Position numbers and translations under genes: made by a program
Notes under the pieces: model-generated
The model's input: only the letters and a program-made list of their open reading frames with translations
What the model was told of the DNA's origin: nothing
Databases searched by the model: none
Shown here: positions 48,890-61,503 of the stretch, piece after piece
Numbering within the stretch: position 1 is the first letter of the stretch
Layout of the letters: each line of letters starts with the position of its first letter
Assembly (NCBI GenBank): GCA_036872755.1
Contig: JAVHNS010000012.1
Span: 1,116,001 to 1,180,000 of the forward strand
Direction: 5' to 3'
Length of the DNA: 64,000 nt
Source of the DNA: Orbilia blumenaviensis
Taxonomy: Eukaryota > Ascomycota > Orbiliomycetes > Orbiliales > Orbiliaceae

Positions 48890-51800
48890 GCCGGTTACTT
48901 TTCGACTTGGATGTTTCAAGTATTGATCTCGATGAATGTTGACGGGATATTCAGAGATTGATTCCCAACTAGAGGCGCTACCCAGGTCTCCACTACTCTA
49001 ACAACGCCGACGCTAATGCTGCATAAGCGACAGATGGGAAATAAGAGATCAAGTGAAGTAAAGACAAGACTCTGGGAAAACAAGAGGGAAAAACGAAGAC
49101 TATAAGCCTTGGTCGAATATCCTTTTACACGGGCCTTCCCTTGGCGTGTATCTTGACCCCTTCGCTGCTTTCCTCTAAACATGTATGATACCTGAGGCGT
49201 GGTGAAGCGTATACAGCACAGTGGCGCACATACGGTTGCCCCTCCTCGGATGCCAGCCCGTCGACTCTGTTGGATATATGCATGTATCCTAATAAGGAAT
49301 AATTTCCTGAACTCATCACATTCTTCGCACCCTTGCGTTGACCCTGCTGGCTAACTCCTTGTCTCGCCCTTTGCTGTAAATCCAGCCCTGGGGTGAATGC
49401 GCAATTCATACTCCGTATTCATCCATAAATTTTGCCTGCCGGGAAGGAATCCTAGCTTATCCAATGATTGAACTTATTAATCTTTTTTTTTTTTTAATAT
49501 ATTTTTTTTTTTTGACGGGGCCGTCTGAGTGGATAAGCGAGTTCCCCTGCAACTGTGGGTTGAAGCGTGATCGAGAGGGAAATTTAGGACCTCGCTTGGA
49601 ACATTCAACGCAGGAGGTTCGAAGATCGTTTTAAGAGCGGCTGGACGGTTATGTAGTTGTTGGTCTGGATTTGCGGGACCACTCTGGATTCGAATACTCT
49701 CAACATGTGGATGAGCCCGTGGAGATAACCTAACCATGGATGAGGCAACCATCGATTCAGAAACACCAATCTTCGAATCCGCAAGGGGCTCAGGTTCGTG
49801 AATACGTGATGGTGGGGATCGGAAATCAAAAGTGCCCCCTCACAAGAAGCTCGTTGGCGAGATATACTTTAGCCGGTTTTAACTGAATGGCTAAAATGAC
49901 ACCGGTCGACACACGCGAACGTCTATGCGGCAGAACTGCGTGAGCAATATGGCTTTAGCCCAGGCCGTGCATGTTCATGGCTTCCGAAATTTCAATGTTT
50001 TGTAAGTTGTGAGCTATAGCCAGGTCTTCTACCACCACCAAAAGACAAAATTCAACCGCTTTCCCAGTCAAAGCTCACCAAAATCGAACTGTGCTGCTGC
50101 AAGGATAAACTTGATTACTTCAGCAATTTTGCCGGTTGGAAAAGTAGTCCGGGTAAATTGTTCCTGGCATTTTGTTCAAGGTATGCTGTCCGTGGAACAA
50201 TTATACTGGAAGTTGGCGATTTTTAAAAGAAGTGGAAGGGGCGGGAGTGCGGGATTAAGTTCACGGGGAGCTCCACTTTACAATGTTTTTTCCCTGGGGA
50301 ATGCGTAAGTCATATACGGTATCTGGGGTAGAGCATCAGCTTCCAACATGATAAGCTCATATAAGTTGCGCTCGATATCTATACTCGATATACTAAAAGT
50401 TCCTAGCGGTAAGATATTCCGTACTAGCCATAGTACATCTTCGGACTTAGGTTGATATCATAATGTCCATCATTAATGCAAACGCAGACTATATGCAATG
50501 CAAGGGCGATGGATCAACCTATTGCTACCCCTAAAGGAGGGGGTTTGTGTTGAAATATCCTATAGAAGGTTTTAAACATTATGCAAACGCCCAGAGGTGT
50601 CCGTCTTGAGGTGCAAGATGCCTGCTCAGACAGATCTTATTTGATTTATCACTCGCCACCTGATTGAAGTAAGGTGTAGTTTCTCAGTGCAGCATGCTAC
50701 AACAGAGATAGTTTGAAAAGCCACGAATCACGCCGCTGTATATATATGTATCCAGGAGGCCAAATTAGCGTAGTTTACATCCTTGATCAGAAGCACCTCG
50801 TGTACTCTTTTTTCTTTTCTTTTTTCTTTGGCTTCTTCGTACCCCCTTTTCACTCCTCGAGATGCGCTACGTATACCCAAGAGACGTGGGTGTTCGGTTT
50901 TTGCACAGAAACACTGAAGTGGGCCACGCAGGCGGCCATGGACGCTATTCGACGACAAAGATTTTCCCCAGACAAGGCTTTCGCGCTGTTCGATTGCAAT
51001 CGAGTATCATAAAAATTAGTTGTCGGCTAAACTAGACTCTAAAACGCCAATTAAAACTCTCGTTAGTTACCGGGTAGTTTTAAAACTTGGTGCATGTACT
51101 TGCTGTTGTGGGGCACTTTCGAGGCCTGTGCGCATGTGCAAATCGATAAGCTAGATATATGAGGTCAAAGCATGGGTTTGCCCTAACCTGTAGCAAACTT
51201 TGAATTTCGACGCAAATTTTTTTTTTTTTCGCCTTGCTTCGTCTCCATATACTGAATCGGGTGTAAGTGATATAAATGAAAAACGTTTTGAGTTGGGTCT
51301 ATGGGCGGTAGCTTCGGGCAGCGCATATGCATCTCTTGACATAATTCACCTAGTGTTGGCGAGCGTGCGCTAGGTTGGGCTTCCGGTTAGATTAGATCAA
51401 TACATTGATGGAAGGAACAAAACTCTCGTCACGGAACTGATCCTCCCGACTATTCATCCCCCCTCCTATGGCTAAGCACCAAAGGCTATGGGATAACAGT
51501 TTATTCCTTTTCCGTGTCTTTCATGCTGAGGTATAGTTAGGGCATATATGCGCATAAGCATATATACAGACCACCACGTGTACCTGTGCCTCTTTGTTAA
51601 TATTAGTTCTGTTCTACTTCTAACGGGGGGTCGCCCAAGGATTCAGTTCAGAGGTCCCAGAACCTTTGGATTATGATTCGATGACGATAAAATATAAATA
51701 CGTAGGGATAGGTCTATAGCTATAATCAATAGCGAATATCGCTTTCGCATCCACGCCTGTTCCCTGGGAAGGCCAATTTGACCTCTGGGCACGTAACTTG

Positions 51801-52872
51801 AATCCGCGACAATAAATTATCTCTTAGGTAGACGATTTTCAAAAATTCTACCGAGGTGATAGATGCATTGATAAGATAGGTCCTTAATGTTTATAATGGG
51901 ACGTTAAATAGACCACTGCAGGTCCGTCAGACTGACAACATGCAACGGAACCATCGGCCAAAACGTCGGATTCTGACTCGGAGCTTAACAAAAAATATTA
52001 GCCACACCAAAATTTCACTCCCGGCCTTTTCCATCTTTGTTTTACTTCCTCGAAAGTCGGATTCAGATAACAATAGCGCTCTAGTAATTCATCGATTATT
52101 TTATTATCCTACTATTTTAATTTTTGCGAAGTTCTATAGCTTCGGACCCTTAAGCTTGTTATCCTGTGGTGCTTGAAGTCTTCTTATACTATTTGCATTT
52201 CATTTGCTTCTCGGCGAGCGCAAGAACTCTTTGATGCGTCATGTTACTACTCCAGCTCCGCACTGTATTAATTTAAAATCTAAATAGGTACATGTATACG
52301 GCGATAAATTTCGATCAAGATATCTTTGTTAAAATATGCTCTGCCGGGTCTGGTGCCCAAACTAGTCGAGGCCGTTGTTGTGAATGGCCGTGTTTTTCAG
52401 AACGCCCATGCCACTATGACCCTTGACTTCTGGCCGATAAATAATTAGCAAAGATCAGTATGTGCGTCTTCTAAGAAACTACTCTATGCCGACACTACTC
52501 ACGACCTTCCGGTTGCATTCAAAAGGTTCCAGCAAATGTATTTTATTCGCGTGGATACAATAAATCGATCTCCAGAGCCCTTCCCAATGTTTTATATTCG
52601 GTGTTAAATCAAAATCAGGCGCGAACCACAAAGCCCAACCTATACCACTTTGGACTGTTTTGTGATGTAGACTTACACATCGACCCTTACCTTTTGGACC
52701 TCCAAGCTCTAGGATTAGTTCAAAGTCGGCGATATGGCTTTCTAGGCTTATGAATACAAAGCAGTTTTTACGATCCCACGAAATTAGCTAGTTACTATAC
52801 CGTTGACAACTATCTATACGGCTCAAGGCGCAAGTGGTTGTATACCATACGTATGCATGCCCACCAATGACT
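48890..52872. other. Intergenic, 4 kb, no gene supported
   Basis: Contains the promoter of the SAT4-type gene and T-rich tracts at 49481-49513. A tRNA-like fragment around 49514-49640 was examined and rejected. The remaining open frames are short and featureless. Confidence 0.45.
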
Positions 52873-54280
52873 TTAGGAGGTATTGTGCGTATTTCCATCT
52901 TTCCCACCGGTGTTTCTAGGGAGTCTTTTTATGTATCCATTGCTCTCAGTACTACTGGCATGGGAATTGGGTTGGGTTATCTGCAACTCCGGGTTCAGAT
53001 TCTTGACGTCGACGGCGCCATTTTCGCCGCCTTTGGCCGTGTGCGTGCCATCGGAATCACCCTCTAGACTCTTTTCAATATGAGAGTTGGGATCGGTACT
53101 TGCCGCAAGATCCCGTTTCGGGTTCCACGGTTTAAGGGTATCTGGGTCGAGCCCGTGTCGGAAAAACAGGGGTTCCAATGGCGAGGGTGGGGCCTCCGAC
53201 TCGTAGGGCCTGAATGGGTCTTCGTTTTCTGGGGAGACCCACGGAGGTGGGTTGAACATCAGCCGTCTGGCTGGCTCCCCCCAACCAATGTACCCATTTT
53301 CTGATGGGCGCCGTGGATCGGGAATACCATGCATCCGCCACCAAAAGTTTGGGTTATCGTTTCGTACCGTTTGTGGTATTCTCTCAATCGCGTTTCGGTA
53401 GTCCTCGTGTGTTGCTCCTGGGACGGTAGCCAGTGGCTGGGTAAGGATTGCGGAGCAATAACATCCTGGATTCCGTATTCCGCAAACAGAAAGATTAGTT
53501 CAAATACAGGCCTCAGCTCCCCGTCGACCTCAAGAGTTACGGTGCATGGCGGTGGGAGTGCACGCACAAATGCTAAAGGCTTTTCTTACCGAATATAAGC
53601 GTATATCGAGCAACTGCGCGTTCGCTAGTACATGAGTGGCGAGTCCCTCCCGTAACCGGTATTAATTTACCATCGCTGTCACATGCACACTGATTCTTGC
53701 ATGAACGTTGTGTAGCTGCAATTGCGGCTAAGCCATCCCCCATCTGATCGCCACGATATTCGTCCCTCCACACAGGCCAATCCAACTCCTCTATATCCCA
53801 CCCAAGGCTGTTCTCATGTGGCGCGATTCCATACACAGTCCGCGGGTCAATGCATTTAATTATGAGCCTGTTATTCCTATAGAAGAATGATGGACTAACT
53901 GTCTCTTTCTTAGCCTTCGTACCCAGAGAACCGGGATCTGTCCTTGTAAAACTGCCAACGGAGGTTTTCGTAGGGAGTTCGTTCCCGTCCATGACTATTT
54001 TCCTATTAATGCACTGATAGCAAGGCTCCTTAGAGCTAGAAGTATTCGGATTGGCTATGATAGAGGATGTCGGATGTGTAGTATGAACAATGGGTTGAGA
54101 GGTTGGGTTGCCTATAAGGTTCCCAGCACCAGTTATATTAAGGGTATAAGAAGCTCCATTCTCATTTGTGTGGTTCCCTGAATAGGTAATATTGGGATAG
54201 TAGGATTGGTGGAGGATGTTTGGTGCGACGGGTATGGCTTGCACTAAATAAATCGCCGCTAGGATTAATATTAATGCCAT
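52873..54280 (-). CDS. Secreted cysteine-containing protein of unknown family
   Basis: Two exons, 54280-53590 and 53465-52873, joined across a 124-nt intron (GTAAGA donor, ACTAATC branch, AATCCAG acceptor; phase 1), give 427 aa. The N-terminus MALILILAAIYLVQAIPVAP is a signal peptide. A Thr/Asn-rich segment with three N-glycosylation sites (NIT, NHT, NIT at 30-50) follows. The central domain (about 85-285) contains cysteines at 87, 90, 143, 194, 198, 200, 217, 232 and 234 and aromatic blocks such as LDWPVWRDEYRGDQMGDG and NPNFWWRMHGIPDPRRP. The last 110 residues are Pro/Glu/Asn-rich and disordered. No transmembrane segment or GPI tail is visible. I do not recognise the family; the mix of an odd number of cysteines and Trp-rich loops suggests an extracellular binding or enzyme domain. 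TATA box about 180 bp upstream. Confidence 0.85.
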
Positions 54281-54458
54281 GGAAGTCGGAAGTCCTATGG
54301 TCTAGAGCTTGTATCCGGGGTTGAGAACAGCGAGTTAAAGCCGTAACCGTTTTTTTTAGGAGGTGATAGCCTTATGTTCTTGTGGAATTAGATTATGGTG
54401 TGTGGTATGGCATGGATTGATGGGTTATCTTTTGGCTTATGGACAGGACAGCAGACCG

Positions 54459-54464
54459 TTTATA
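54459..54464 (-). promoter_or_regulatory. TATA box of the 427-aa secreted protein gene
   Basis: TATAAA on the minus strand, about 180 bp upstream of the ATG at 54280. Confidence 0.4.
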
Positions 54465-57400
54465 ACATTAGTTTATACGTCATCAGCCGGGGGGTTGAGT
54501 ATGCGTTTTTGAGGTAAAATAGAACCATTGGCGGCTCGTTCCGACTTGCGTTCACTAGAGTCCTAGCCAACTTACGTGGCGCCGAAAGAGATGTAAATAA
54601 GTCCCATTAACACTCGAATGAGTCTTGTAACAAAAGTCCTTGGTGCGTATCATGTTTTTGTCTTTTTTGTTGTATCGATAAGGTTTGCAAATCCTGAAGT
54701 GCTAGCGGTGACTGAATAGATACCTAAGTACAGAGTACCCATGATTTCCTTCAGACAGCTGAGGAGAAGGATCAAACCAGGGTTTATATGCGGCGTGTAA
54801 ACGTTCGAAACCTTGTGCTACAGCTGGTGGGAGCAGGTAAAATGTTAATATTATATATCAAGCGGAACCGAAGCTTGAGAGAATCCGAGGGCCTTGCATT
54901 GGGGGCGCAGAAGCAAGGTTTCCACAATTTGCTACCGCATATTTAGGACAGGTGTTCCGTTGGTCATATGCATCGATCATAAAGGCCGTGTAGTGGCACC
55001 TACCCGTTCCAACTAGTAAGGAATGGCATATGGGTTATAAGTATGAACAGTGATTACTGTAAAGACTCATGTTTCAAGGGGCCCAGGGTGAATCCATCCT
55101 TTTTTTTTATATATCTAAGCTCTAACCGGGTAGTGGAGTGTACTTTTATATAGGCTGCATATATATATGCACTGTTTGAGGCTCAGCTTTGGTAATGCAG
55201 CGTAATGCTTGTCCTAGGTACATTGATGTACATGTAACTCTGGGTGATGCTTGCTGTGGAGTGGAGCTCATAACAGTAGGAGCTCGAGCAGTAACAGTTG
55301 GGTTTCAGGCTGGCACATACATATACAGTTGTGCATATGGAATGTGCGAACCTCTATCTTTCAGAGGCTTCAAAATTAGTGTATAGTCACTCAAGCCCCT
55401 TGTTTTATTTTCAAAATTACTAAACTCAGCCAGCCTTAAACAAGTATTTTCTCTTTTAAACCCTAATATCAAAATTTCAACGACGCTGAATTGGCTGCTT
55501 GACATATATAACAGTAAAATAAAGACAATTCAGAAAAAATATGAAAGTATAGATATATACATGAGATTAGAGATGGGTATTTGTTTTATTTTTGTTTATC
55601 AAGTTAGGTTAGAGCGGTATTTGAATGCAGCCTCGAATTTAGGCAGACATCAATTATGGGTGCACACCTAGTGATTCCACTTTCCGTTTCGATTAGGCGT
55701 AGGATTCTAGGAGGCAGTTAAAACCAGTTAAACTCGGATAAATATTTCTTGCCCGCTCGATTGTCTTATGTCTGTATGCACGATTTCTGGGACTTTAATG
55801 AAGGGGCGTTTAAAAAAAAAATTTCTTATACGTAGCCTCGAATCCAGCGTCTCGTATGATGCCATGATCATGAGGTTGACTTCTGAGCCTTGTACATACA
55901 TGCTTTCAAAGCTTTCGCCGCCGAATTGAACTACTCCGTCTTTACAAATGTTGAGTTTGACGAGAAAAGCTCTTGCTGTCTTGATATGGTCGATGATGGT
56001 AATTTTTAGTTATATACCACTCAAGTAGTGATTCTTATTGACTACTGTGAATGGCACCTGGAAGACAACTAAGAATTTTGGGGGTGGTAGATGACAGATG
56101 TGGGATGCATCGATATCGTGCATGATAGGCCGTATGCGTATTTTGGTGTGCGCAGCATCGATATATACTCATAGGAATGAACCCCCCCGGGAGCTTTCCA
56201 TCTGATCCGTAGATATAGATCTGGATAATATTCATGTAACATGCGAACATGCATATGTATTAGCTTGGTAGGACCTGCGTGTTGTGTCCCTTTCACCAGT
56301 ATCTAGACCCTCGGGCCGCTAAAGGCAGGTTGCGAACCAGCCCCTGCAGGTTAAGTACCGGCCGTAGGGGGGGCAGTACCGCAGTGCGTTTTTTGAGGAC
56401 CCTGATGACATGTAGCTTAAAACCAGCCTCTACCCTATTAGAACGGTATAGATATTTTAATAGCTGTTTCACATCGATTGCATCTACCATACGTTTAGTC
56501 TATGGGACAAATACAATCTATAACATATCACAAAAACAACCTAGTTACGAGAGCAGGCTAGCCTATATACGAAGATATATGCTGGGTAAACCTAAAGCCA
56601 AAAACTCCAGATCAAAATAGTAAATTAGACAACTAAAACTTGGTGGTTAGCTAGTGGAATTAAGTTTGAGGTACGCTCATGGGCCAACGTTGCAACTGTC
56701 GAGGCAGCCCACTCAGGCTAAGTTTGGTTTATCCAACCGATCTGATATCTGGTGGGGTCGACGGTCACCAGTCGATGGATGCAATCTTCATGCAAACTGC
56801 GATATGCTCGTAATTATAAAATCATTGAATCCATGAAAATGATTAAAACAATTTAAAGCATTATCTTGGTTATATCCTCACTGCAATCGTAGCAATCAAC
56901 TGAAACACTAGCGTATTTGATATACATTAATTGTATCGAATAAATAATTATTGATTTTTGGGGCAGACCGATTACACCAGGTTAGCCTTTATAATTTGCA
57001 ACAGCTTACGTACAACACAGAGCAGAATGCCATAGCGAGTCTGAGAGCAAGAGTATATCGAATACCAACCATAACCTTGAAAGTACCAAAGGTCCGCTCC
57101 ACGTAAGGCTATTAGAATCCAAAGCTTTAAAACGCTTTGCTAGGTGAAGTTTATTTTCATTAATGCGTTCACTCTTAAGATATTGTCATTAATTGATATT
57201 GGCGGGGTAGTCATTCACCATATGGCCACTCGTCACCCTGTTTCAATTCTAGTCCCGGTTCCTGGGGAAACATGCTTAAGCTTATGCAAGAGCCAAGACA
57301 AAATTTGCGAAATTTAACTGGTACTCTATATATTGATATCATGATATCCGCACGATCACCAAAGTTATTGTTGCACGAGTTTATATATTCTAGAATTCTT

Positions 57401-58384
57401 ATCATGATAGCAATAACAAATAACCCCCCCGAAACGTGCCTCGATATCCTTCTGTGATTGGCCAATCTTATCGAATACGCTGTTCAATTAGTAGATATCA
57501 GATATGAACCCATCACATATAAATCATATGGATCATGTCACGAGCAGCCGGCCTTACATTTGAGACAAAGCTTCAAAGTTACCATCTGACAGCCGAAACT
57601 GCACAATAACATCCCAATCACTACGGGGTAGACTTCGAAGCCTTCTTTCTCCGCTTCTCCCCCGCAATTTCATCCCATTACAATCCGTAACCGTCTACAA
57701 ACCCCGCATCAAACCTCATCTGACCTCTGAAACATGTCAGCTCAAAAATAAAATAGTACCACACCAATGGAACCGCGCATCTGGTCAACGATACATTCCT
57801 GTCGCATTTCGCATCTTTATCTTTCCATTCCAGGTTATGCGTCACGTTCCATCCCACTAAAAGAGAAAGCTAAGACAGACTAGAGAAGGAAACAAAAAGC
57901 CACCAGATTAGGAGCAGGAAATATCTACCCGAGACAGCCGAGGCGACCTCCTCGGACCCTAAGCTAAGCCCGTAAAATACCTTAGATACTTTAATTTAAC
58001 TCCAACTTATGACACCCCCCCCCCAATTTTCACTATTGAGCTCTTGACGATAAAGGTCGGTTACTTGATTTCTCCGCATTTCCCGAGATAAGATAAGATC
58101 GTTTCATTGTGGCGGCTTTTTGGTGCGTGTGCACACCCTTCTCGTTGAATATTTCACGTGCAGGTTTGCATGCGGAGTGCATGTTGTGTTTCGTATGCAA
58201 TATTTCAGCTTATTGTGGGATTTTTGGGCGTGAGGTGTGGGGTACGTTTCGGCTGCCTATTGTCCGACCCTAAGCGATTTTTCTTCTACTGACTAGCCCT
58301 CTTGCGCTCATTCTTTTCCAAACGGGTTGGGAACTAGTTAAACCGAATCAACAGGGCTTGTGATTTCTTACAATAGTTCGGACG

Positions 58385-58414
<30 letters not shown>
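58385..58414. repeat. A30 homopolymer
   Basis: Thirty consecutive A on the plus strand, about 530 bp beyond the stop of the sulfate permease gene. Could be a retroposed poly(A) scar, but no gene copy precedes it. Confidence 0.9.
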
Positions 58415-58415
<1 letters not shown>

Positions 58416-58939
58416 AAGCTGAGCAAACTAGGGTCGCTTGCTTCTTGCTAATATACCTACCCAATGTGAGCTCCTGCCTAGTTTTGAGTCTTCAGCAATA
58501 TTTGTCTGTGTCAATTCATGACGTGCCGATTCTAAACCTGGTGGGAAATTATGAACCATGAACTATGAACTATGTGTTATTCTCGAAATAGGTATTAACT
58601 ATCATTGTTGTATAAGAAGGCCGGGCGGTCGGAATAAATGACCCCGCAGGCGTTATTGTAATGTAAAATGCTATATAGCAAAAGAAAAAAGAAAGAAAAA
58701 AACATGGAATAGAACAGGGGAGAAAGCAGAGTCCCCAAGTATCGGTAAATGCGTAACCCCCATATAATCCAAACCGTAGAAAATACCTGTATGATAATGC
58801 CAAAATTACAAACATACCGAGTTGAGAAGCCACGATAATAAAACTGGACAATAAAACTGCATGACATAAAAAAACGCCCGGTATCCTTGTCCCAAAAGAA
58901 TATCCTTTCGTAGAAAGTAAAAATGTAGAAAGAAACCAC

Positions 58940-61503
58940 CTAAAGATTCTCTTGTGCTGCTAACAAAGCAGCGTTAACAGAAACATGGAACAAAGGTCTC
59001 GCAATAGAGTGTACTAAAACTCTCTTCTTTGAGATCTGGATGGTATTTGGTGCAGCCTCGAGATCCGTCTTCTTAATGCTGCTGCCACTGGCGCCGTCAT
59101 CGCTAGTACCATCAATACCAGCAACACGAGCGCTAACTTCAGCGACTGAGTAAAGTGGTTTCCAAGGTCCCTTTCCGGTTTCAGCATTTGTCTCGACGTC
59201 TTCAGAGCGGTACCCGAAGCCAGCGGATGTCAAAGCGCGTTTTGTCCATCGGTTATTGACTGATGCGAAGTGCCAGTCAACATGGTTTGGTGAAGCGTAC
59301 TTATCAAGTGTGTTGCGGGTATCAATCAAGGTTTGAACGGCGGTGATGTCGACATTGTTGACAGCTGAAAAGTCGAGGATAATGGCTTTTAGAGTAGGGC
59401 GGTTATCGTCGTCAAGGACCAAATGTCTGGGACCACGATCATTCCATGGTCGGTCACCAAGACGAGCGAACGAATCAAGGGAGGTACGGCGACATTTGAG
59501 TTGAACGTAGTCTAAGAGTTGGTCGCTGTAATGAGCAGCATTGGGATAGATTAGACCTTCAGAGAAACGGAAAACAAATACACCTGGGAAAGGAGAATCG
59601 ATGTTGATGGCGGGGTTGGAGCCGTCCTTGTGATCGATTGGAAGGAAGACATCGTGGTGATGAGCTTCGGGGATCTCGCTGGTTGTCTCGCCATTGGCGC
59701 CCTTGATTTCTGAGTCGACCTTAGACTTTCCGGTAGCACCATAACCTCCAGGGCTAACTGTTTCGGTAGAGATATTTTCTGGCGGGACGATCTGGACGCG
59801 GACACGACCGAGGAAGTGACCTCTAGCCTTGGCGAGACGGAAAAGTAGGAGAGCAGCAGAGGCCGAGATGGTGGTATAGATACCGTTTTCAATGGAGCTG
59901 AAGACGGCAACGAAAACACCAGCAAAGAAGATGAAGACCTCAACCGGTGATACGCGCCAGAATCGGTAGACCACATTGGGAGGTGTAATGAGGTCACCAA
60001 CGGCATGGATAATGACACCAGAAAGAGACGCACTTGGGATGTAGTAGAAAACTGCGGTGAGGAGGTAGATAGCCAAAAGGACGATGATACCAGTGATGAC
60101 ACCAGCAATTGGGGTTCTGACACCAGCCTTAGCCTTGATAGCCGTTCTGGAGAAGGAACCGGTCGCAGGGTATCCACCAAAAAAAGGCCCGAAGATGTTT
60201 GTGACACCGATAGCAATCAATTCCTGAGATGGGTTGATCTGATAACCGTTGACACGCCCGAAAGATTTGGAGATGGCCTGTTCGTTTTTTGTTAGTCCGT
60301 CTGCATTAATTCATATTTCATATATAGCAAATAGAACCTACAATATGTTCAATGAGCAACACAATAACGGCTGCTGGGAGTTCCCCAACAAAAGAACTGA
60401 TGATACTGCCGTTTAAAACTGGGGCACCCATGTGCTGGAAACCCTTAGGAACGTTCTGAAGGATTTTGAAAGCTGGTTTTGAACGTCTGTGTCGGTTGAC
60501 GAGCCACGAAATCATGGTGTATAGGAGGATAACGAAGGCAGTTCGCAATGTGGAAATGAAGAACCAAGTTCGCTTATAGTTGGGGAACCTCTTGGCCATG
60601 CGATTCGCAGTGATACGTATGATATAGAGCAGAGCGAGAGCGCTCAAGCCCATAGCTGCGTCGAGTCTTGCGGAGCCGATGTGCTTCCAGAAGTTGATAA
60701 AAACTTTATAGGTCTCAGCGCGGTTATTGACAACGCTGCTGGGAATACCAAAAAGTCCCGGAACCTGGCCCATAGCAATATTGAGGGCGGAGCCCGTCAT
60801 GAAGGCAGCAATTGCAGGAAGTGGGATATAATCGACAACGAACCCCAGTCGCAAGATACCAATAGCGAAGACGACACAACCGCAAATAACAGCCAGAGCA
60901 CTTGCAACCTGTGGCCTTGTAAACTGCGGGTGAGTTTCTTCGGCCTTAAGAACGATGTTACCGACGAGAGTTGACATGACAGCGACTGGTCCGATCGTGA
61001 TATCCTTTGAAGTGGCGAAAAACCAATAGAGCATGACACCGACAAATGACGAGTAAAGACCATATTCAGCGGGAAGCTGGGCGAGAATAGCATACGCCAC
61101 TAATAAACGTCATATTAGTATGCGATGTTATTTACCTGAAAATTTATGTGTAACCCTCAGAATATCGTGGAGAAGGGGGAGATGCTAAGAGAGATCGGCG
61201 ATGCTTACTTCCTTGTGGAACGACGACGAAACCAACAGTGATACCAGCAATAAGGTCACCAGTGAGCCAAAGAAGATTGTAGTTCCCAATCCATTGTAGG
61301 AATGGGAAAAGAGAAGTAACGAACTCGACTATTTCAGATTTCTGTGGGATATGTTCTCTGAACCAGTCGCCGATAGTTGGCTCCTCTTCGACATAAGTGT
61401 CGGTTGACTGGATGGATTCACCTCGGGTGACTGCACCCTCGTTGATATCGGAATCGAGCTTGATGCCAAGCACTTTGGCAGCACCTCTCTGCCAGGAAGC
61501 CAT
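58940..61503 (-). CDS. SulP-family sulfate permease with STAS domain
   Basis: Plasma-membrane proton-coupled sulfate uptake protein (SLC26/SulP family). Three exons, 61503-61209, 61099-60342 and 60277-58940, give 796 aa, near the usual 800-850 for fungal permeases. Introns are 109 nt (GTAAGC, TTATTAG; the split codon recreates the Met of GMAYAILAQLP) and 64 nt (GTAGGT, CGAACAG). Family motifs in order: LTGDLIAGITVGFVVVPQGM, LPAEYGLYSSFVGVMLYWFF, TSKDITIGPVAVMS, VLLIEHIAISKSFGRVNGY and GPFFGGYPATGSFSRTAIKA. The STAS domain spans about 580-750 (GVFVFRFSEGLIYPNAAHY, AIILDFSAVNNVDITAVQ). The start at 61503 (MASWQRG) is the first in-frame ATG; the longer open frame begins with GTG. Sulfate assimilation supplies Cys and Met; regulation by sulfur limitation is known for the family but not visible here. 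Confidence 0.96.

Larger units (their letters stand above)
54281..58939. other. Intergenic, 4.7 kb, no gene supported
   Basis: Promoter of the 427-aa gene at the left. A30 homopolymer at 58385-58414. The segment 57600-58000 is C/A-rich with few long frames. No coding sequence recognised. Confidence 0.5.

Noticed and set aside
49514..49640. Possible type II tRNA (TGAGTGGATAAGCG and GGTTCGAAGAT)
   Set aside because: Second half of the B box is wrong and no acceptor or T stem pairs.
53259..53567. 102-codon frame following the first exon of the 427-aa secreted gene
   Set aside because: Starts at GTG and overlaps the true second exon in another frame; the spliced reading is far more protein-like.
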